A stretch of DNA of 64,000 bases from Hyphomonadaceae bacterium (GTDB taxonomy: Bacteria; Pseudomonadota; Alphaproteobacteria; Caulobacterales; Aquidulcibacteraceae), in the NCBI GenBank assembly GCA_019753175.1, contig JAIELK010000030.1, positions 1-64,000 of the forward strand. The letters are read 5' to 3'. The notes under the pieces are model-generated. The model was not told where the DNA came from. It searched no databases and worked only from the letters and a program-made list of their open reading frames with translations. Positions 59,368-64,000 of this stretch are shown one piece after another (positions within the stretch are counted from its first letter, which is position 1; each line of letters opens with the position of its first letter). Position numbers and translations under genes: made by a program.

Positions 59368-59712
59368 ATGAGCAAAGTACACGTGAATGTCGGCACCATC
59401 GGCCATGTCGATCATGGCAAGACGACCCTGACCTCCGCGATCACGCAGGTGCAGGCGGCGCATCTTGGCGGGAAAGGCTTGTCGTTCGATCAGATCGACA
59501 AGGCGCCCGAGGAAAAGGCGCGCGGCATCACGATCAATGTGGCGCATGTGGAATACGAATCCGAGACCCGGCACTACGCCCACATGGATTGCCCCGGCCA
59601 CGCCGATTACGTGAAGAACATGATCACCGGCGCGGCAGACAAATCCAAGTGCGAACACATCCTGCATGCGCGTCGTCTCCTTCAGCGCATGAGGATGACG
59701 GGCGTCATATGA
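59368..59712 (+). pseudogene. tuf: Truncated EF-Tu gene fragment
   Basis: Residues 1-91 are clearly elongation factor Tu: [20 protein letters not shown] (G1), [16 protein letters not shown] (G2) and [20 protein letters not shown] (G3). Then about 20 residues are missing (the usual [20 protein letters not shown] stretch), the text resumes weakly as CEHILHARR, and the frame drifts to a stop. G4/G5 and domains 2-3 are absent, so it cannot work as EF-Tu. It differs from what I expect of the native alphaproteobacterial tuf (shorter start, [13 protein letters not shown]), so it may be acquired. Confidence 0.85.
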
Positions 59713-59934
59713 AGGTTCGAGGCGGCAAGATCGGGTGGGGCATTAAGGGCGCATGAAGATTGGGCCTGAACGGGCTCGACCCGCCATTACTGCGTCCAAT
59801 GCAAAGTCGTGTGCGCTTACGTGTGCACCGACACCGCACGCAACCGCTCGCACAATGCACAGTATCCGCTAAATCAGTGTTCAATCCTCAGTATGTCCTG
59901 CTCCGCGGAGGACACACTCGAAAAATCAATGAAA

Positions 59935-60012
59935 TGAAACAATTAGATCGCCGTTTCTGCATAGCGCCCATGATGGATTGGAAGAGAAGCTGTAGAAAAA
60001 CATGCGCTTAGA
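59935..60012 (+). pseudogene. dusA: dusA 5' end fragment, probable integration site
   Basis: ATG 59935 opens a 25-codon frame whose first half, KQLDRRFCIAPMMDW, is the N-terminus of tRNA-dihydrouridine synthase A (usually followed by TDRHCR). Immediately after MMDW the text changes to KRSCRKTCA and stops. The rest of dusA is absent. The 5' end of dusA is a known target of a family of integrases, so this looks like one attachment-site scar. Confidence 0.8.
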
Positions 60013-60292
60013 CGCGCGCGGGCACACAGCGGGCACACGCAGGAAAATGAAAAATTGGACGGATGGACGAGGCGTGGTGGGCGGCCTCGCGCAGGCGCTC
60101 TGATCCTTGAAAGCGCGCGCAATGCGTTAACGTCCCCACGTCGCAGAAAGACAGAAGGGTGGCGAATGGAACGGCAGGCTTGTGCACGTTCCCAGCCCAA
60201 GCGACACATTGTTGCGATTTGGCGTCTTTGGCCCAAGTTTGTCGTTCGGCACGTTGTTGGTTTTCGTCAACTTCGCACCGATGTCCCGCGGA

Positions 60293-60306
60293 TTGACGTC
60301 TATCAA
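60293..60306 (+). promoter_or_regulatory. FNR/NNR-like box upstream of moaA
   Basis: TTGACGTCTATCAA matches the FNR consensus TTGAT-N4-ATCAA at nine of ten fixed positions (TTGAC in the left half, as in NNR/DNR sites). It lies about 200 bases before the likely moaA start. Confidence 0.6.
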
Positions 60307-60510
60307 GCGCTGGGGGTCAGCCGGTCAATGTCAACGCCGTGGGCATGACGGAAGATGAATGCGCTCCGAGCCCTGGCGCCTAAGGCTCTCCCTTGATGCG
60401 ATGGCGCTATGGCCGAGCGCGGCGGGCTGATGAATGGGTCAAAAGCCCGCTGCGCTAAGGGAGATGCGTGGAAACGCCGTCTCCTCCCAGGTTTGGAAAG
60501 GGGCGGCGGC

Positions 60511-61488
60511 GTGCAGCGACTTGAGGACGGCTTTGGCCGTCGTTTTCCATACTTGCGCCTATCGGTCACCGAGGCATGCAATTTTCGCTGTACCTATTGC
60601 TTGCCCAACGGGTACCGAAAGTCCGCCCCCAATGATTTCCTCTCGGTCGACGAAGTATCTCGCCTTGTCCGCGCCTTTCATGCGCTTGGCGTCCAGAAGG
60701 TCCGACTCACGGGCGGGGAGCCCAGCGTGCGCGGCGATCTGGTGGCGCTCATCGCGGCTGTGACCGAGGCGGGCGTCGAGAAGGTGGCGCTAACGACGAA
60801 CGGGTGGCGCTTGGCGCGCGGCCTTAAGGATTGGGTGCGGGCAGGGCTCACGCACCTCAATGTGAGCGCCGATAGCCTCGATCCGTCTGTATTTGCGCGG
60901 GTGACCGGTCATGACAGGCTGTCCGAGGTTTTGGCAGGCGTCGATGCCGCGTTGACGCATCCGCGCCTAACGGTGAAGCTGAACGCCGTTCTTCTGCGCG
61001 ACACGCTGTCGGAGGGGTTCAGCGCTTACGCATCGTACCTGAAGAAGCGGAAAGTCAGCGTCCGCTTCATCGAGTTGATGCGCACCGGCGATAATGCGGC
61101 GTTCTTCGCAGGTCAGCACGTGCCCGGTAGCGAATTGCGGAACTGGCTTCGCGACCAGGGGTGGTCGCCAGTGGAGCGCGGCTATGACGATGGGCCAGCG
61201 ACTGAATTTTCTCATCCCGAATATGAGGGCCGCTTTGGCCTCATTGCGCCCTATGCGCCTAGCTTCTGTGACAGCTGCAATCGGTTGCGTGTGACTGGGA
61301 GAGGAAAACTGCGCCTTTGCTTGTTCGGTGATGGCGGCGTTGACTTGCGCGATGTACTGCAGACGGACGAAGACCGAGATGCGCTCATGGCGCGAATCAC
61401 AGACGCGCTCTTCTTCAAGCCCCGTCGGCATGCCTTGCTCACGGGAAATCCCGGCGATACCAAGCATCTCGCCGAGTTAGGCGGTTGA
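60511..61488 (+). CDS. moaA: MoaA-like radical SAM protein (GTP 3',8-cyclase)
   Basis: About 325 residues from GTG 60511 (GGAAAGGGG upstream); an ATG at 60409 in the same frame would add 34 residues of unlikely text. The radical SAM cluster is TEACNFRCTYCLPNGYR, followed by RLTGGEPSVRGD. The second iron-sulfur cluster is CDSCNRLRVTGRGKLRLCLFG. The C-terminus ends AELGG, the double-Gly that MoaA uses in catalysis. It starts molybdenum cofactor synthesis, needed by nitrate reductase. It is likely a second, island-borne copy. Confidence 0.9.
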   Translation: MQRLEDGFGRRFPYLRLSVTEACNFRCTYCLPNGYRKSAPNDFLSVDEVSRLVRAFHALGVQKVRLTGGEPSVRGDLVALIAAVTEAGVEKVALTTNGWRLARGLKDWVRAGLTHLNVSADSLDPSVFARVTGHDRLSEVLAGVDAALTHPRLTVKLNAVLLRDTLSEGFSAYASYLKKRKVSVRFIELMRTGDNAAFFAGQHVPGSELRNWLRDQGWSPVERGYDDGPATEFSHPEYEGRFGLIAPYAPSFCDSCNRLRVTGRGKLRLCLFGDGGVDLRDVLQTDEDRDALMARITDALFFKPRRHALLTGNPGDTKHLAELGG

Positions 61489-61499
61489 GGAGTTCGAGG

Positions 61500-61871
61500 G
61501 TGAGCTTAAAGAACGAGGCGGTGATCCGCGACTTCGTCAAAGCATGGTCGCGGCTGAATCCCGAGGAGATAGCGGGCTATTTCACGGAAGAGGGCGTCTA
61601 CCACAACATGCCGGCGGGACCGGTGCACGGACGAGAACGCATCCGCGCCTTTATCGCAGGTTTCATCAAGGACTGGACCGCTACGGAGTGGGATCTGTTG
61701 ACCATGGTGAGTTCGGGGGACGTTGTGGTCGCCGAGCGCTTGGATCGGACTCGTTCGAAAAAAGGAGAGGTCGACCTGCCCTGCTGCGGGGTCTTCGAGA
61801 TGCGTAACGGCAAGATCGCTGTCTGGCGCGACTATTTTGATCTTGCGACCTACACGCGCGCGACGAGTTAA
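61500..61871 (+). CDS. Limonene-1,2-epoxide hydrolase/SnoaL-like protein
   Basis: About 123 residues from GTG 61500, with GAGGAG upstream. The NTF2-like fold is shown by VIRDFVKAWSRLNPEEIAGYF and VYHNMPAGPVHGRERIRAF. Candidate catalytic residues of the limonene-epoxide hydrolase type lie in VAERLDRTRSKKG and GKIAVWRDYFDLATY. The substrate is unknown, and such proteins are also found as inactive NTF2-like partners. It starts 12 bases after moaA and overlaps the convergent regulator by four bases. Confidence 0.75.
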   Translation: MSLKNEAVIRDFVKAWSRLNPEEIAGYFTEEGVYHNMPAGPVHGRERIRAFIAGFIKDWTATEWDLLTMVSSGDVVVAERLDRTRSKKGEVDLPCCGVFEMRNGKIAVWRDYFDLATYTRATS

Positions 61872-62635
61872 GCAGCGCCCGCACGCTGGTGTTCGGTGGA
61901 CCAGATCTCGGCGTCGGCTTCCGCGAGCAGGGGCGCCCGCGGCGCATAATTGTCGATAAGCGGGTCGGGGCGCGCGAGCCGCTCAAGGTCGCGAAGCTTC
62001 CCTAAACGTACGTCGGCGCCGTTCACTTCAACACCATAGCCGCCGAGAGTCGCGAAGGCGCGGGAGAGGTTTTCCGGCGTCATTCCAAGGAGGGCGGCCA
62101 GCACGCGTTTCTCGTGCGGCAGGTGGATGTTCTCGCCGCCGCCGGACTTGGCGCGCAGGGTGAGGAGATAATTGGCTAGGCGTTCGACGCCGCCGCGTAG
62201 CTTTTGATTCTTGATTGTGCGCACAAGCCCTCGGTAGCAGCCCGAGAGTTCGCGAGAGATAGCGACCGCGAACGCGGCGTCCTCGGCCATGTTCTGACGG
62301 ATGGCGTCGCCCGAGATCATCAGGATTTCGCAGCGTTCCAGTGTACGCGCCGACATCAGCGCATCCGCGTCAAGAACGACTGCTGCCAGGATGAAGGTTG
62401 AAACGGGGCGCAGGATCGTCAGAGTCGTTTCCTTGTCTTTCCAGGTGCCCTGAAGCTCGACCTGCCCCTCAAGCAATACATAAAGAAAATCCACCGGGTC
62501 GCCTTCCAGCAAGAGCGTAGTGTTTGCCGGAAAGCGCTGAAGGTAAGCAGTGCCTGTGACACGGTTGGAAGTGTCGTCGCTGACGCTCGCGAACATCGGT
62601 AGTGCACGAACCTTCGGAGTATCGGTGGGCCGCAT
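61868..62635 (-). CDS. Crp/Fnr family regulator of FNR/NNR type
   Basis: About 255 residues from ATG 62635, with AGGGAG upstream. The cyclic-nucleotide-binding fold covers about 15-140 (TTLLLEGDPVDFLYVLLEGQVEL) and the HTH about 170-215. The recognition helix TPENLSRAF keeps the E-x-x-S-R set that reads TTGAT half-sites in FNR. The N-terminus has no cysteine cluster, so it is NNR/DNR/NarR-like rather than oxygen-sensing FNR. It is divergent from the NarK-like gene, whose upstream region holds matching boxes. Confidence 0.88.
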   Translation of the reverse strand: MRPTDTPKVRALPMFASVSDDTSNRVTGTAYLQRFPANTTLLLEGDPVDFLYVLLEGQVELQGTWKDKETTLTILRPVSTFILAAVVLDADALMSARTLERCEILMISGDAIRQNMAEDAAFAVAISRELSGCYRGLVRTIKNQKLRGGVERLANYLLTLRAKSGGGENIHLPHEKRVLAALLGMTPENLSRAFATLGGYGVEVNGADVRLGKLRDLERLARPDPLIDNYAPRAPLLAEADAEIWSTEHQRAGAA

Positions 62636-62737
62636 CAGGACTCTCCCTCTTTGAGTTGCCTGATACGCTACGGTCCGGTCCGCATCTTGATCTCCATCAA
62701 TTGGCAGCCCTGTTTCCCTCGAAATGGCGCGCGTGAG

Positions 62738-62751
62738 TTGACTAAAATCAA
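62738..62751 (+). promoter_or_regulatory. FNR/NNR-like box
   Basis: TTGACTAAAATCAA matches TTGAT-N4-ATCAA at nine of ten fixed positions, about 100 bases upstream of the regulator start. It may serve autoregulation or a distal narK promoter. Confidence 0.65.
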
Positions 62752-62852
62752 GAGACGCAGTCGACGAACGCAAATGGCTGCCAGAAATCTGCATTGGTGC
62801 GACCTCGCGCACTTGCTGCGGTCAATTATTTCTCCCGGGCGGCGCGCCTCGC

Positions 62853-62866
62853 TTAACGCACATCAA
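62853..62866 (+). promoter_or_regulatory. Weak FNR/NNR-like box near the NarK-like gene
   Basis: TTAACGCACATCAA matches eight of ten fixed positions and lies 80 bases before the NarK-like start codon, a suitable distance for an activator site. Confidence 0.45.
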
Positions 62867-62946
62867 GCGCTGCCGCGCGCACGCAGGCCATTGTGCAGCC
62901 GTAAGTGAAGCGTCGGCCTTCACGGCCAAAAGAGGGGCGGAGATTC

Positions 62947-64000
62947 ATGGTCACTGCGGCTGAACGACCAGCGCCTGGGGCGGGCGGCGCGCTTTGGATG
63001 AGCACAGTGGCGTTCACGACATGCTTTGCTGTCTGGACGATCTTTTCGATCCTTGGCGTGCAGATCAAGAACGACTTGGGGCTGACAGAAACCCAGTTTG
63101 GCCTGCTGATCGGCACACCCATTCTCACGGGCTCCCTCATTCGCTTGTTTCTTGGCGTATGGACCGATCAGATCGGCGGCCGCATCGTCTACGCAGGCGT
63201 CATGCTCGCGGCGGCGGCGGCGACATTCTTGCTGTCATACGCCGAGACCTACCCGCAATTCCTGCTGGCTGCGCTTGGCGTTGGCATTGCGGGTGGCTCG
63301 TTCGCCGTCGGCATCACATATGTTTCCAAATTCTACCCTCAGAAAAGCCAAGGCACGGCGCTCGGCATTTTCGGCGCCGGCAATGTCGGCGCGGCCGTGA
63401 CAAAATTCGCCGCGCCCGTCGTGCTTGCGGCGATGGGCTGGGAGCGCGTCGCGCAAATTTGGGCGGCCGGGCTAGTTGTCATGGCGGTGGTGTTCTTCGT
63501 CACCACGAAGGACGATCCCGAGCTTGAGGCGCGCCGCAAGGCCGGTGTGAAGCCCCGCTCGCTCGCGGAGCAATTCGAGCCGCTGAAAAACGTGCAGGTC
63601 TGGCGCTTCTCGCTCTATTACTTCTTCGTGTTCGGCGCCTTCGTGGCGCTTTCGCTGTGGCTGCCTCGCTACCTGATCGGCGTCTACGGCTTCGACTTGC
63701 GCACGGCCGGCATGATCGCGGCGGCGTACTCGATCCCGGCTTCTCTCTTCCGCATCTATGGGGGATTTCTCTCCGACAAGGTCGGTGCGCGCAAGGTGAT
63801 GTACTGGACGTTTCTCGTCTCAATGGCGGCGACGTTTGTGCTCTCGTACCCAGCAACGACGTATATCGTCGATGGAATCGAAGGGCCTATCCAGTTTCGC
63901 TTCGAACTCGGGCCGGTCGGCTTCATCGTTGTCGCCTTTGTGCTCGGGTTCTTCATGAGTCTGGGCAAGGCGGCCGTCTTCAAACACATCCCGATCTACT
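62947..64000 (+). CDS. narK: NarK-like nitrate/nitrite MFS transporter (3' end beyond the window)
   Basis: The open frame from ATG 62947 (GGAG upstream) runs to the end of the window, so only about 351 residues are seen; the ORF track omits it because no stop is reached. Nine or so membrane spans are visible. LTGSLIRLFLGVWTDQIGGR is the MFS A-like motif with the Arg used for nitrate binding, and GIFGAGNVGAAVTKF carries one of the two family signature glycine-rich motifs. It resembles NarK1-type nitrate/proton symporters of alphaproteobacteria. Confidence 0.88.
   Translation, partial: MVTAAERPAPGAGGALWMSTVAFTTCFAVWTIFSILGVQIKNDLGLTETQFGLLIGTPILTGSLIRLFLGVWTDQIGGRIVYAGVMLAAAAATFLLSYAETYPQFLLAALGVGIAGGSFAVGITYVSKFYPQKSQGTALGIFGAGNVGAAVTKFAAPVVLAAMGWERVAQIWAAGLVVMAVVFFVTTKDDPELEARRKAGVKPRSLAEQFEPLKNVQVWRFSLYYFFVFGAFVALSLWLPRYLIGVYGFDLRTAGMIAAAYSIPASLFRIYGGFLSDKVGARKVMYWTFLVSMAATFVLSYPATTYIVDGIEGPIQFRFELGPVGFIVVAFVLGFFMSLGKAAVFKHIPIY

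Larger units (their letters stand above)
59713..60510. other. Gene-poor junction region
   Basis: Nearly 800 bases without an intact gene. It holds the dusA 5' fragment (listed separately), an FNR-like box at 60293 and a CTCCGCGGAG palindrome near 59902. Codon character is poor in every frame. The part around 59880-60060 is visibly more AT-rich than its surroundings. The ORFs listed in the track here have no domain support. Confidence 0.65.
62636..62946. promoter_or_regulatory. Divergent promoter region between the regulator and NarK-like gene
   Basis: A 311-base gap with two FNR/NNR-like dyads, listed separately, and no supported gene. The arrangement fits regulator-controlled divergent transcription, as in narR-narK clusters of other denitrifiers. 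Confidence 0.65.
59983..64000 (+). mobile_element. Probable left end of an integrated island carrying nitrate-respiration genes
   Basis: Homology to dusA ends at about 59981-59983. To the right come moaA-like, SnoaL/LEH-like, an FNR/NNR-type regulator and a NarK-like transporter, an accessory set unlike the core genes to the left. dusA-specific elements normally leave a displaced 5' fragment at one end and an intact, refilled dusA next to the integrase at the other. On that model the island extends beyond 64000. The integrase and the intact dusA are not visible here. Confidence 0.5.

Noticed and set aside
59760-60011. 83-residue ORF ending in the dusA fragment
   Set aside because: Only its last 25 codons carry dusA-like text; the upstream part has no coding character, so the fragment is reported instead.
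1-64000. CRISPR array
   Set aside because: No set of regularly spaced direct repeats with unique spacers was seen; the repeats found are palindromic and few.

Overview
The window is GC-rich, densely coding DNA that looks like an alphaproteobacterium. The best guess is the Caulobacterales/Hyphomonadaceae, but this is inferred from gene order and protein style and was not tested. The pointers are the block ruvX-pyrB-pyrC-like-plsY-dprA-topA-rnr, a DUF3126 protein, a PilZ protein, a PAS_5 protein and large TonB-dependent receptors with 'EEIVV(T/V)GSR' N-termini.

Region 1 (1-9.7 kb) starts with a repeat-rich intergenic stretch. It is followed by a RidA-family protein, a FemAB/GNAT-like protein, RNase R, a DUF559 endonuclease-like gene lying between two inverted copies of a REP-like hairpin, topoisomerase I, DprA and PlsY. 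Region 2 (9.7-16.2 kb) appears to be inserted into the core block. It holds a GH1 beta-glucosidase lipoprotein, a MacB/FtsX-type ABC exporter (adaptor, ATPase, two permeases), a DUF1543 protein and an MliC-like lipoprotein. Region 3 (16.2-20.5 kb) is the pyrimidine block: pyrB, an unlisted 49-residue membrane ORF and a dihydroorotase-like protein that has lost its metal ligands, overlapping by 1 and 4 bases. It is followed by an AEC transporter and RuvX. Region 4 (20.5-35 kb) carries gatC, a GNAT enzyme, gatA and later gatB, plus a tandem DUF3126 protein, PhoH with a clear terminator, gamma carbonic anhydrase, PilZ, GMC oxidoreductase, OmpA, GST, small envelope proteins and tRNA-Ser(GCU).

Region 5 (35-39.7 kb) is a tight five-gene nucleoside operon: CNT transporter, nucleoside hydrolase, ribokinase, an orphan 2OG-Fe(II) oxygenase and thymidine kinase. 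Region 6 (40.2-51.6 kb) is an uptake/regulation locus: two TonB-dependent receptors, a TPR-aspartyl/asparaginyl hydroxylase, a PAS-AraC regulator, a GlxA-type regulator and an unrecognised 310-residue protein. Region 7 (51.7-58.9 kb) is a five-gene cassette, SWIM zinc finger, DUF5691, MoxR-like AAA+, DUF5682 and VWA. Its architecture is coherent but its biological role is poorly known.

Region 8 (59-64 kb) is the most suggestive. A broken EF-Tu fragment is followed by the isolated 5' end of dusA, a known insertion hotspot for integrative elements. After it come a MoaA-like radical SAM protein, a limonene-epoxide-hydrolase/SnoaL-like protein, an FNR/NNR-type regulator and a NarK-like transporter that runs off the window. 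Three FNR/NNR-like boxes lie in front of these genes. I read this as the left end of an acquired nitrate-respiration island. No CRISPR array, insertion sequence, integrase or rRNA was seen.
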